Positions 6,272 to 13,028 of a stretch of DNA of 14,277 bases are shown here, in pieces; position 1 is the first letter of the stretch; each line of letters starts with the position of its first letter. The translations under genes and the position numbers were made by a program. This stretch comes from Candidatus Odinarchaeota archaeon (GTDB lineage: Archaea > Asgardarchaeota > Baldrarchaeia > Baldrarchaeales > DXJG01). The stretch is taken from assembly GCA_021158895.1 (NCBI GenBank), contig JAGGSW010000156.1:1-14277 (forward strand). The letters are read 5' to 3'. Below the pieces are notes generated by a model, which was given only the letters and a program-made list of their open reading frames with translations, had not been told where the DNA came from and did no database searches.

Positions 6272-7070
6272 AATAGTATCAGAAATAGAAAAAGAAAGCA
6301 TACTATCACTTGCTGAAAGAGGAAAAAGAATAGATGGAAGAGGATTAGAAGACTTTAGGGAAGTGTCAATTGAAGTTGGTGTTGTGGAAAAGGCTGAGGG
6401 ATCAGCCTATGTAACCTTAGGTGACACAAAGATCATGGCTGGAGTTAAAGTAGAAATAGGAGAACCTTTTTCAGACACCCCTGACAAGGGTGTATTTACC
6501 GTTAATGCTGAATTTGTTCCACTTGCATCACCACTCTTCGAACCTGGACCACCTGATGAAGATGCAATAGAACTCGCTAGAGTAGTTGACAGAGGCATAA
6601 GAGAAAGTGAAGCAATAGACTTGGAAAAACTGTGTTTAATTCCAGGAGAGAAAGTTTGGATAATCTTTATAGACATATACATTCTTGATCACGCTGGAAA
6701 TTTGTTTGACGCTTCAGCTCTCGGCGCCATTGCAGCTCTCCTAAATACAAAAATCCCTGAAGTAAAAGTTGAAAACGGGGAAATAAAAGTACTAGACAAA
6801 TGGGTACCTTTACCGATTAGAAAAATACCAGTCTCAGTAACGTTTGCCAAAATAGACGACAAACTTATTGTAGATCCTTGCATCGAAGAAGAAAATGTAA
6901 TGAACGCAAGACTTACAATAACCATGGATGATGAAGATAACATTGTTGCGATACAAAAAGGCGGAGTGGGAACATTAAAAGTAGAGGATGTTTATAAAGC
7001 CATCGAAATAGCTAAAGTAAAAACAAAAGAGTTCCGCAAGAAAATACCGAGAGGTGACTCCAATGGGTAG
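6255..7070 (+). CDS. rrp42: Exosome complex subunit Rrp42
   Basis: RNase PH-fold partner of Rrp41 that is itself non-catalytic in characterised archaea but shapes the RNA-binding ring. The 271-residue product shows the family markers RIDGRGLEDFR (about 25-35), EGSAYVTLGDTKIMAGVK (48-65), the FEPGPPDEDAIELARVVDR segment (95-113) and IDIYILDHAGNLFDASALGA (about 138-157). The aspartate pair that gives Rrp41 its activity is not present at the corresponding place. The start is GTG inside the end of rrp41, with GGAGG at 6247-6251 only three bases upstream, a tight spacing; no better in-frame start is nearby. Its last codons overlap rpl37ae by eight bases. Confidence 0.96.
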   Translation: MQKIHKIVSEIEKESILSLAERGKRIDGRGLEDFREVSIEVGVVEKAEGSAYVTLGDTKIMAGVKVEIGEPFSDTPDKGVFTVNAEFVPLASPLFEPGPPDEDAIELARVVDRGIRESEAIDLEKLCLIPGEKVWIIFIDIYILDHAGNLFDASALGAIAALLNTKIPEVKVENGEIKVLDKWVPLPIRKIPVSVTFAKIDDKLIVDPCIEEENVMNARLTITMDDEDNIVAIQKGGVGTLKVEDVYKAIEIAKVKTKEFRKKIPRGDSNG

Positions 7071-7329
7071 AACAAAGAAAGTTGGAATAACAGGGAGATT
7101 TGGCGCAAGATACGGGTCAACCATAAGAAAAAGGGTAAGAGAAATAGAAGAAAAAATGAAACGTCCACATAAGTGTCCAAAATGTGGAACTAAAGCCGTT
7201 AAACGAATTAGCGTTGGAATATGGCAGTGTAGAAAATGCAATCACACCTTCACTGGAGGAGCCTACATACCAGTAACAGGAGTAGGAAAGGCAGTAGCAC
7301 GCGCTGCACAAAGACAAGAAGCAAAGTAA
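7063..7329 (+). CDS. rpl37ae: Large ribosomal subunit protein L37Ae (eL43)
   Basis: Zinc-ribbon protein of the archaeal large ribosomal subunit. The 88-residue product has the basic N-terminus GRTKKVGITGRFGARYG and a zinc ribbon with C38/C41 (CPKC) and C56/C59 (CRKC), followed by the conserved FTGGAYIPVTG. The ATG at 7063 is chosen rather than the in-frame GTG at 7054, because GGTGA at 7053-7057 forms the binding site five bases before the ATG. The start lies within the end of rrp42. Brix follows one base after the stop; in many archaea an rpoP gene intervenes here, and none is present. Confidence 0.97.
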   Translation: MGRTKKVGITGRFGARYGSTIRKRVREIEEKMKRPHKCPKCGTKAVKRISVGIWQCRKCNHTFTGGAYIPVTGVGKAVARAAQRQEAK

Positions 7330-7330
7330 A

Positions 7331-7927
7331 ATGACAGTTTTAATAACCACGTCACGTAGACCTACAAGAAGAACACGTTCCCTTTGTAATGATTTAGTAA
7401 AAGTGATACCAGGAGCTGTAAAGGTTAATAGAGGTAAAATGAGCATCAAGAATGTGGCTGCAAAAACCCTTGAACTAAATGCAAACGCAGCGATCATAAT
7501 AAGTGTATACAGAGGCAATCCCGGGAAAATATGGTTTTTACAAGTCACTAAGCATTCATACGGATGGGCTCCACCAGACATACTCCTAGCTGGTGTAAAA
7601 CTACAAAGAGAGTTCGGCTACTTTAAATTATCACCCTTCCGTAAACTTGCCGTTATAGTCCCTGAAGAAACCAAAGGCGAATTAGAAAAATTAGCAAAAG
7701 CACTATCTAATATACTTAAAGTACCATTAATATATACTCCAATAGACCACAAAGAGTTATTAAAACAGCAAGTTAAAGATATTGACATAGTGCTTTATGT
7801 CGATAACGATCCACGGTTTAAAGCTGCCATAAAATTCATCCAAACTACGGATGGAAAAGAAATAGGGCCACGTATTCGTATTAAAAAAATGTTTTGGCAA
7901 ATAAAACGGGTGTTTAAAATTGAATAA
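7331..7927 (+). CDS. Brix domain ribosome biogenesis protein (Imp4-like)
   Basis: Single-Brix-domain protein of the archaeal Imp4-like family (COG2136), thought to assist rRNA processing or folding during ribosome assembly. The 198-residue product starts with the family hallmark TVLITTSRRPTRRTRSLCNDL (residues 2-22), continues with the NRGKMSIKNVAAK strand-helix (33-45) and YRGNPGKIWFLQV (60-72), and has the central HSYGWAPPDILLAGV region. The ATG is one base beyond the L37Ae stop and has only a weak purine-rich upstream stretch, so it may depend on terminating ribosomes. Its stop overlaps the TTG start of the Pcc1 gene. Confidence 0.9.
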   Translation: MTVLITTSRRPTRRTRSLCNDLVKVIPGAVKVNRGKMSIKNVAAKTLELNANAAIIISVYRGNPGKIWFLQVTKHSYGWAPPDILLAGVKLQREFGYFKLSPFRKLAVIVPEETKGELEKLAKALSNILKVPLIYTPIDHKELLKQQVKDIDIVLYVDNDPRFKAAIKFIQTTDGKEIGPRIRIKKMFWQIKRVFKIE

Positions 7928-8195
7928 CTCTAACAATGCATTATTAGAAGTAACTTTCAAAGAAGAAAAACATGCACAAATAGCTTTTCAAACAATTCTG
8001 CAGGAAACTACTAGGATGAGTGGTTCAAGAAGTCAAAGTTCATTAACCATAGAAAACAAAAAGCTGGTATTGGATATTGAATCAAAGGATCTTACTTCTC
8101 TGAGAGCTACATTAAATTCGTATTTAAAATGGTTTCTCATAATAAAAAATATACTTCAAATAGTTGAATCAGAAAGAATTGAGGAGGAAGGATAA
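7920..8195 (+). CDS. pcc1: KEOPS complex subunit Pcc1
   Basis: Small dimerising subunit of KEOPS, the Kae1/Bud32/Cgi121 complex that adds threonylcarbamoyl to A37 of ANN-decoding tRNAs. The 91-residue protein fits the family: LEVTFKEEKHAQIAFQTI (about 9-26), ETTRMSGSRSQSSLTIENKK (29-48), then LVLDIESKDLTSLRATLNSYLKW (49-71), which is the beta-strand plus ASALRA-like helix used for dimerisation. The start is TTG within the last codons of the Brix gene, with GGGTG at 7908-7912 upstream. The stop meets the ATG of prefoldin beta. A second KEOPS subunit, Cgi121, is encoded at the right edge of the window. Confidence 0.85.
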   Translation: MNNSNNALLEVTFKEEKHAQIAFQTILQETTRMSGSRSQSSLTIENKKLVLDIESKDLTSLRATLNSYLKWFLIIKNILQIVESERIEEEG

Positions 8196-8561
8196 ATGAC
8201 AGAAGAATTACCCCCGCAACTTCAACATCAAATCTTACAACTGCAACAAATACAGCAACAATTAGAACTTCTTACCATTAGAAGGAGACAGTTAGAAGGA
8301 GAATTAAAAGAAACGGAAAGAGCTATTTCAGAGTTAGAAAAACTAGAGTCCAACACTGTTGTATACAAATTTATAGGAGCAATTCTAGCGCAAGTGAACA
8401 AAGATAAACTTGTTGAAGAACTAAAAGACAAGAAAGAAACGCTAGAGATGCAAATTAAAGTAGTACAAAGACAAGAAGAAAGAACTAGGAGTCAGTTAAA
8501 AGAACTTAGAGATAAAATTCAACAAGCCTTAGCTAAGCGAGGATCAAAAGTTGCGGGATAA
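8196..8561 (+). CDS. pfdB: Prefoldin beta subunit
   Basis: Beta subunit of the hexameric jellyfish-shaped chaperone prefoldin, which passes unfolded proteins to the thermosome. The 121-residue product is nearly all coiled coil: an N-terminal helix (about 8-52, LQHQILQLQQIQQQLELL), a central hairpin containing NTVVYKFIGAILAQVNKDKLVEEL (about 53-76), which is typical of beta-class prefoldins, and a C-terminal helix (about 77-115). The ATG follows the Pcc1 stop directly, with a GGAGGAAGGA stretch just upstream. It overlaps DUF3194 by 11 bases. This pcc1 - pfdB - DUF3194 order is conserved in many archaea. Confidence 0.95.
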   Translation: MTEELPPQLQHQILQLQQIQQQLELLTIRRRQLEGELKETERAISELEKLESNTVVYKFIGAILAQVNKDKLVEELKDKKETLEMQIKVVQRQEERTRSQLKELRDKIQQALAKRGSKVAG

Positions 8562-8871
8562 AAGGAAACCCTATGATTTAATGCCAGAGGAACTTGAAGA
8601 ATTATGTGAATTAGCTGAAAACATTGCAAGGAAGTACGTATTTGCAAAAATATCTAAGAGTGATGTTACAAATTTTGTTACAGTTGTAAATATAGAAACA
8701 AAGGGCGATCAGTTAAACGTAGATGTGCAAATAGAACTTGATTTATTACCTTTCACTAAGTTTAATGCTGACACTTTGGCAAATGAAGCTGCAGATGAAG
8801 CAATAAAAGCTATAGAAAAAAGACTGAGGGAACTGACAGGTGAAAACCCAAGCTCTAATAAGTTTTCTTAA
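8551..8871 (+). CDS. DUF3194 family protein
   Basis: A 106-residue soluble protein matching the archaeal DUF3194 family that usually sits just after prefoldin beta. It has the conserved MPEELEELCELAENIARKYV helix (about 11-30), a two-strand segment NFVTVVNIET...LNVDVQIELDLLP (41-67) and a C-terminal helix ADEAIKAIEKRLREL. The pattern of one alpha helix, a beta hairpin and another helix suggests a small alpha/beta fold. No catalytic motif is seen, and no function is known to me. The start is TTG with GAGGATC upstream, inside prefoldin beta. Its 3' end overlaps the DHH gene by 32 bases, so it is embedded in the operon on both sides. Confidence 0.8.
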   Translation: MRDKRKPYDLMPEELEELCELAENIARKYVFAKISKSDVTNFVTVVNIETKGDQLNVDVQIELDLLPFTKFNADTLANEAADEAIKAIEKRLRELTGENPSSNKFS

Positions 8872-9823
8872 TACATGTTCTCCAAAGAGAATAGCAGTAA
8901 TAGGACATAGAAATGCAGATCCAGATGCAATTTGCAGCATGTACGCGTTCTCATATTTTTTAAAGAAGTTGTATGAAGACATTAATGTTTCATTAATTGC
9001 TGAAGATGTTAACAAAGTATCTGAAAAGATAATATCCGAACTAAATATTAATATAGAGACAAACCTGTTCTTTAAACCAGACGTGATAGCACTAGTTGAT
9101 GCAAATAACCTTATACAAATAGGGAAAATTAAAGATTTCATACCAGAAGACGTACCAATCATAATTATCGATCACCATACAGCTCATCCTGAAACAGACA
9201 AAATATCGCGATTTAAAATAATAGATGAAAAGGCAGCATCTACTTCCGAAATAATTTACAAAATTTTAAAGGAAACAAGCTTGGAAATAGAGCCAAAAAT
9301 TGCTTTAAGTTTACTAATAGGCATTCTATATGATACAAGAAGATTCACTTTAATAAGCAATGAAACATTTTCTATCGTGCTAGATCTTTTAAGAGCAGGA
9401 GCAAACTACAACAAAGCCCTTGAACTATTAAGAACAGCAATGGATAGATCAGAGAAAATAGCTAGACTAAAAGCAGCGCAACGAGCCACAATATACAAAA
9501 TAGGGGACTGGATAATTGTAACATCTCATGTAAGTACATATGAAGCAAGCGCCTGCAGGGCCCTTCTAGATTTGGGAGCTGATGTAGCCTTTGTTGTAGC
9601 TGAAAAAGAAGACGAAGTACGAATAAGCGCTAGAGCAACACAAGAATTTTATGAAAAAACAGGTATAAGCTTAGCAAAAATCATGGAAAAAGTGGGACAA
9701 GTAATAGATGGCGTGGGCGGGGGGCATCCCACAGCCGCTGGGGCAAATGGGAACAAGAATGCTGAAGAAGGAATAAAAGTAGCCTTAAAAACTTTAGAAG
9801 AAGAAATAAGTAATCCCCTCTAA
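8840..9823 (+). CDS. DHH/DHHA1 family phosphoesterase (COG0618-like)
   Basis: A 327-residue two-domain phosphoesterase. The DHH domain (about 15-185) shows the metal-binding motifs GHRNADPDA (22-30), VDANN (87-91), DHH at 111-113 and YDTRRF (164-169). The DHHA1 domain (about 220-327) shows the substrate-binding GGGHPTAAGA at 293-302. Relatives include bacterial NrnA and RecJ, so hydrolysis of short oligonucleotides or nucleotide phosphates is likely, but the substrate cannot be read from sequence. Placement as last gene of an exosome superoperon suggests clearing of oligoribonucleotides left by the exosome; that is inference. GTG start with GAGGGA upstream, overlapping DUF3194. A hairpin and a new promoter follow the stop. 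Confidence 0.88.
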   Translation: MKTQALISFLNTCSPKRIAVIGHRNADPDAICSMYAFSYFLKKLYEDINVSLIAEDVNKVSEKIISELNINIETNLFFKPDVIALVDANNLIQIGKIKDFIPEDVPIIIIDHHTAHPETDKISRFKIIDEKAASTSEIIYKILKETSLEIEPKIALSLLIGILYDTRRFTLISNETFSIVLDLLRAGANYNKALELLRTAMDRSEKIARLKAAQRATIYKIGDWIIVTSHVSTYEASACRALLDLGADVAFVVAEKEDEVRISARATQEFYEKTGISLAKIMEKVGQVIDGVGGGHPTAAGANGNKNAEEGIKVALKTLEEEISNPL

Positions 9824-9826
9824 TTC

Positions 9827-9846
9827 TCTACTCATTTTTGAGTAGA
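9827..9846. promoter_or_regulatory. Perfect palindrome abutting the ECF operon promoter
   Basis: TCTACTCA at 9827-9834 and TGAGTAGA at 9839-9846 form a perfect 8-bp inverted repeat around TTTT, four bases after the DHH stop. The right arm runs into the likely BRE (AGAAAG, 9844-9849) of the downstream TATA-like TTTAAAAT at 9850-9857. This placement fits a repressor operator for the transporter operon. As RNA it would also form a short hairpin at the end of the DHH transcript and could serve as an end signal. Confidence 0.5.
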
Positions 9847-9849
9847 AAG

Positions 9850-9857
9850 TTTAAAAT
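9850..9857 (+). promoter_or_regulatory. Candidate TATA box of the ECF transporter operon
   Basis: TTTAAAAT preceded by purine-rich AGAAAG is positioned for initiation near 9880, leaving a leader of about 25 nt that holds GTGATC at 9895-9900 as ribosome binding site. It marks the break between the exosome superoperon and the transporter genes. Confidence 0.45.
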
Positions 9858-9904
9858 TTTTATCACACTTTACGTTTGTCGAAAATTAAAAACAGTGATC
9901 GTCA

Positions 9905-10747
9905 ATGTCTCTCATCAAAATAAAGAACCTTTCTTTCACCTACGCTAATGCGGAAGAACCCGCAATAAAAAACATAAATTTAACCATAGATAAAGGCGAA
10001 TTCGTACTTTTGACTGGTCCTAGTGGTTGCGGAAAAACAACATTATGCCGTTGCTTGAATGGTTTAATTCCTCACTTTTTTACCGGAGAAATGCAAGGCG
10101 ACGTAATAATAGATGGTTTAAACACCAGAGAACATCCAGTATATAAACTTGCCCAAAAAGTTGGGCTGGTTTTCCAAGATCCAGAAAATCAATTAGTTTC
10201 TTTAAACGTAGAGAAAGAACTGGCTTTTGCACCGGAAAATCTTGGTTTACCAAGAGAGGAAATTAGGAAAAGAGTTGAAGAAGCGCTTCAACTTTTAAAA
10301 ATAGAGCATCTCAGATATAAGGCTCCCTACGAACTTTCAGGCGGTGAACAGCAAAGAGTAGCTATTGCATCGGTTTTAACATTAAAGCCAAAAATACTTG
10401 TTTTAGACGAGCCCACTTCAAATCTAGATCCAAAGGGTGCAGAACAAGTCTTAAAAACAATAAAAGTTCTAAATGAAAAATTAAACGTAACAATTATACT
10501 TATAGAACATCGACTAGATCTAATTTTACCCTATACTACCAGAGTTATTCTAATGGATCAAGGAGAAATAGTTCTGGATTCTTCACCAGAAAAAGCTTTC
10601 TGTTCAAATATTCCAGAGAAGATAGGAGTCGACGTACCAGTTTCCGTTAAATTATACAATGAACTTTCAAAAACGGGTGTAAAATTTAACAAAGTCCCAC
10701 TTTGCGCAAAAGATGCAGCAAAACTATTGGCGGAGGTTCTCAAATGA
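9905..10747 (+). CDS. ecfA1: ECF transporter ATPase, first subunit
   Basis: One of two ATP-binding subunits of an energy-coupling-factor importer for vitamins or metal ions. The 280-residue protein has Walker A GPSGCGKTT (38-46), Q-loop Q91 in VFQDPENQL, signature LSGGE (144-148), Walker B ILVLDEP (164-170) and switch histidine H202. The VFQDPENQL form of the Q-loop and the C-terminal extension (about 225-280) are typical of ECF rather than ordinary ABC ATPases. The ATG follows GTGATC at 9895-9900. Its stop overlaps the start of the second ATPase gene as ATGA. Substrate cannot be assigned because no S component is adjacent. Confidence 0.93.
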   Translation: MSLIKIKNLSFTYANAEEPAIKNINLTIDKGEFVLLTGPSGCGKTTLCRCLNGLIPHFFTGEMQGDVIIDGLNTREHPVYKLAQKVGLVFQDPENQLVSLNVEKELAFAPENLGLPREEIRKRVEEALQLLKIEHLRYKAPYELSGGEQQRVAIASVLTLKPKILVLDEPTSNLDPKGAEQVLKTIKVLNEKLNVTIILIEHRLDLILPYTTRVILMDQGEIVLDSSPEKAFCSNIPEKIGVDVPVSVKLYNELSKTGVKFNKVPLCAKDAAKLLAEVLK

Positions 10748-11565
10748 TTGAAGTAATTAACGTGTGGTTTACCTATCCGAATGGAACAATAGCCCTTAGA
10801 GGCATATCGCTTAGAATCAGAGACGGAGAATCCGTAGCTATAATGGGTGAAAACGGTGCAGGAAAAACAACACTTGTAAAGCATTTTAACGGCCTGCTGA
10901 AACCAGAAAAGGGAGTAGTTCTGGTAGATGGAATCAACACCAAGGAAACATCTGTTGCAAAACTAGCTAGAAAGGTGGGGCTTGTGTTTCAAAATTCAGA
11001 TCATCAACTTTTCTCTACAACCGTTGAAGACGAAGTAAAGTTTGCATTAAAAAACCTCGGTTTTTCAAGCGAAGAAATAAAAGAGAGAGTAGATTGGGTG
11101 CTAAAATTTTTAGATCTGGAACGGTATAGAGAAAGATCACCTCTATCTCTAAGCGGTGGTGAACGAAAAAGGGTAGCATTAGCGTCTGTTCTATGTGTTA
11201 AGCCGAAAATTCTTATTTTAGATGAACCTACTATTGGACAAGATGCGAGGCAGAAAAGAAAACTTGGAGAACTTCTCAAGAAATATCAAGAAGAGAAAAA
11301 CACAGTGATCGTGGTAACACACGATGTGGAATTTGCCTCAAAATATTTCAATAGGATCGTAGTAATGGCAAGAGGCAAAATAATAGCAGATGGGCCACCA
11401 AACAAAGTACTAACAAATCCAACTATATTAGAGGAATCCTCCCTTTCTCCTCCTCAGGTAACTGTTCTATCTCGCGAAATCGCAAAGAAAATCAACAATT
11501 TCCCTAAGGACATCGTTCTTTTCGGCGAATTGCTAAATGAAATTATTGCAAGGATTAGGAGGTAG
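10744..11565 (+). CDS. ecfA2: ECF transporter ATPase, second subunit
   Basis: Second ATPase of the ECF module, pairing with the first as a heterodimer. The 273-residue protein begins MIEVINVWFTYPNG; the ATG at 10744 is preferred to an upstream GTG at 10702 because GGAGGT at 10732-10737 stands six bases before it and the family begins at this point. Motifs: Walker A GENGAGKTT (35-43), Q83 in VFQNSDHQL, signature LSGGE (136-140), Walker B ILILDEP (156-162), switch H193. The D-loop region reads GQDARQ. It overlaps the first ATPase by four bases, and the EcfT gene follows after five bases. Confidence 0.93.
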   Translation: MIEVINVWFTYPNGTIALRGISLRIRDGESVAIMGENGAGKTTLVKHFNGLLKPEKGVVLVDGINTKETSVAKLARKVGLVFQNSDHQLFSTTVEDEVKFALKNLGFSSEEIKERVDWVLKFLDLERYRERSPLSLSGGERKRVALASVLCVKPKILILDEPTIGQDARQKRKLGELLKKYQEEKNTVIVVTHDVEFASKYFNRIVVMARGKIIADGPPNKVLTNPTILEESSLSPPQVTVLSREIAKKINNFPKDIVLFGELLNEIIARIRR

Positions 11566-11570
11566 TTCAA

Positions 11571-12335
11571 GTGTCCTATACCATGTTTAGTGCCTTCGAA
11601 TTCAAACGAAAAGACACATATATTCATAAATTGGACCCTCGAACCAAAATGTTCATGACAATAGTTTTCATGACTGTAGCACTGCTTTTCACAACTATAA
11701 TTCCTTTGCTAATCACATTTATCATTACCTTAATACCTATACTACTAGCAAAGTCTGTAGAGGAATGGTTAAACAGCCTAAAAGGAACCACAATTCTTTT
11801 GGTTTTCATATTAGTAATTAATAGTTTTATAAGGGATCTTAATTTTGCACTTGCTATGATACTTCGTTTAATAGTGTTGATTACAGCCTTTTCAGCCTTC
11901 TTTTTAACAACCCATCCTGATGATTTAGCTCAAGCTTTAATACAAATGAAAGTTCCCTTTGACTTTGCATTTGCCCTATCTATGGCAACGAGATATGTAC
12001 CAACCCTAGCAAGAGAAGCTCAAACAATAATGGACGCTCAAATGTCCAGAGGATTAGAACTGCAAAAAGGAGGATTGACCCAGAAAATAAGAAATCTCAT
12101 ACCTCTCATAATTCCGTTAATTGTAAACTCTGTGAGAAGGGCTCTATCCATTGCAGAAAGCTTAGAATCCAGAGCTTTCGGAGCGATAAAAAAGAGAACC
12201 TATCTTTATCAACTAAAATTAAAGAAAAACGACTTTATCTTCATAATTTTCCTCACCTTATATCTGCTACTAATGATATACATCAAAATATATTCGCCCT
12301 TAGCATCATGGATGGAATGGAAATTTCCACTATGA
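11571..12335 (+). CDS. ecfT: ECF transporter transmembrane component EcfT
   Basis: Membrane scaffold that joins the two ATPases to an S component. The 254-residue protein has hydrophobic spans near residues 27-60 (probably two), 72-87, 92-113 and 221-241, with two cytoplasmic coupling helices ending in the Ala-Arg-Gly-like motifs MSRG (158-161) and SRAFG (200-204), which contact the ATPases. LDPRTKM near the N-terminus is a family hallmark. GTG start with a full AGGAGGT at 11557-11563. It is the last gene of the operon. A separate S component encoded elsewhere must provide substrate specificity, as in group II ECF transporters. Confidence 0.9.
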   Translation: MSYTMFSAFEFKRKDTYIHKLDPRTKMFMTIVFMTVALLFTTIIPLLITFIITLIPILLAKSVEEWLNSLKGTTILLVFILVINSFIRDLNFALAMILRLIVLITAFSAFFLTTHPDDLAQALIQMKVPFDFAFALSMATRYVPTLAREAQTIMDAQMSRGLELQKGGLTQKIRNLIPLIIPLIVNSVRRALSIAESLESRAFGAIKKRTYLYQLKLKKNDFIFIIFLTLYLLLMIYIKIYSPLASWMEWKFPL

Positions 12336-12388
12336 TTACTGATGGCTTTCCGGAATAATGAACTCGCAAGTAAAGTGGATGAAAACTT

Positions 12389-12402
12389 TTAGTCTCTTTT
12401 TA
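12389..12402 (+). terminator. Possible oligo-T terminator of the ECF operon
   Basis: A T-rich tract with TTTT and then TTTTT lies about 55 bases after the ecfT stop, in the form typical of archaeal intrinsic termination. There is no stable preceding hairpin, which archaea do not require. The prediction rests on composition alone. Confidence 0.3.
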
Positions 12403-12546
12403 TATCTTGTTGTGCTATTTTATGAAATAAATCGCTCCTAAAACCAAAATTATCGGCGACATCTTTATTTTGAATTCAATAAATAATTATCGATGAATTG
12501 GACTAACATGTACCGATACTATGGAGACAAAGCGGGGGGATACAAA

Positions 12547-13002
12547 ATGCCTACGCTTTCCACGGGATTTGTAAGAGCAGCTGGGTATGCAGATAAGGTA
12601 AGAAGAGTTTTGTTTGCAAGAGCAAAGGGCTTAGACCCTCAAGAAATCGTGAGAGCAGCGGCAGAATTCAACATGAAAATCTTCGACATAATGCAGAAAC
12701 GAAAAGTGGACAAGAGCGATGTTGTCAGAATCAGATGCGATTTCAACATAAAGGAAGGAAAGATCGAATGGAACTGGGACACTCTAGAACTCGAAGTATA
12801 TACACGTGAAGAACGGCCACTCCTTAGCGAGGCAATGAAGGAAGTTGAAGAAAGTAGAGAAGCACTAAGAGAACTTGTAACAGAACTAAGTGGACTATCG
12901 ACAGAGTTAATGAGCATTGCACAAAAAATTAACGAACTCGTTAACAGGGTAAGAAGGGAACACATAGGAGAGGAAGAGAAAACAGAGACAGAAACAAAAT
13001 AA
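12547..13002 (+). CDS. DUF2258-like archaeal protein, unknown function
   Basis: The N-terminal phrase TLSTGFVRAAGYADKVRRVLFA (about residues 3-24) matches what I recall of the archaeal DUF2258 family; function is unknown. The ATG at 12547 is chosen over the ATG at 12493 because a strong GGGGGGAT (12535 onward) sits just before it and the conserved region begins there; the product is 151 residues. It contains an alpha/beta part (about 1-95, including IRCDFNIKEGKIEWNWDTLELEVY) and a C-terminal coiled coil (about 100-140, EAMKEVEESREALRELVTEL) ending in an acidic tail. The composition suggests a soluble oligomer. It is monocistronic, transcribed toward the broken phosphoribosyltransferase gene, and ends before a T6 tract. 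Confidence 0.68.
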   Translation: MPTLSTGFVRAAGYADKVRRVLFARAKGLDPQEIVRAAAEFNMKIFDIMQKRKVDKSDVVRIRCDFNIKEGKIEWNWDTLELEVYTREERPLLSEAMKEVEESREALRELVTELSGLSTELMSIAQKINELVNRVRREHIGEEEKTETETK

Positions 13003-13013
13003 AACTACTAATA

Positions 13014-13019
13014 TTTTTT
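13014..13019 (+). terminator. Oligo-T terminator after the DUF2258-like gene
   Basis: A run of six T stands 11 bases beyond the stop codon, at the junction with the convergent minus-strand gene. This is the usual form and place of an archaeal intrinsic terminator. Confidence 0.45.
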
Positions 13020-13028
13020 ACAAACATT

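Noticed and set aside
10702..10743. Upstream GTG start extending the second ECF ATPase by 14 residues.
   Set aside because: The ATG at 10744 has GGAGGT at proper spacing, and the family N-terminus begins there.
12349..12356. Palindrome TTCCGGAA after ecfT as an operator.
   Set aside because: Eight bases is short, it lies after the operon with no promoter element beside it, and chance occurrence is likely.
12332..12385. Possible second C/D-box RNA after ecfT, with ATGATTA, TAATGAA and GGATGA elements.
   Set aside because: The C box is imperfect, no D or D' box lies at the right spacing, and the local composition does not stand out.
12493..12546. Upstream ATG giving the DUF2258-like protein 18 more residues.
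   Set aside because: The extension lacks family-like sequence, and the strong GGGGGGAT site directly serves the ATG at 12547.
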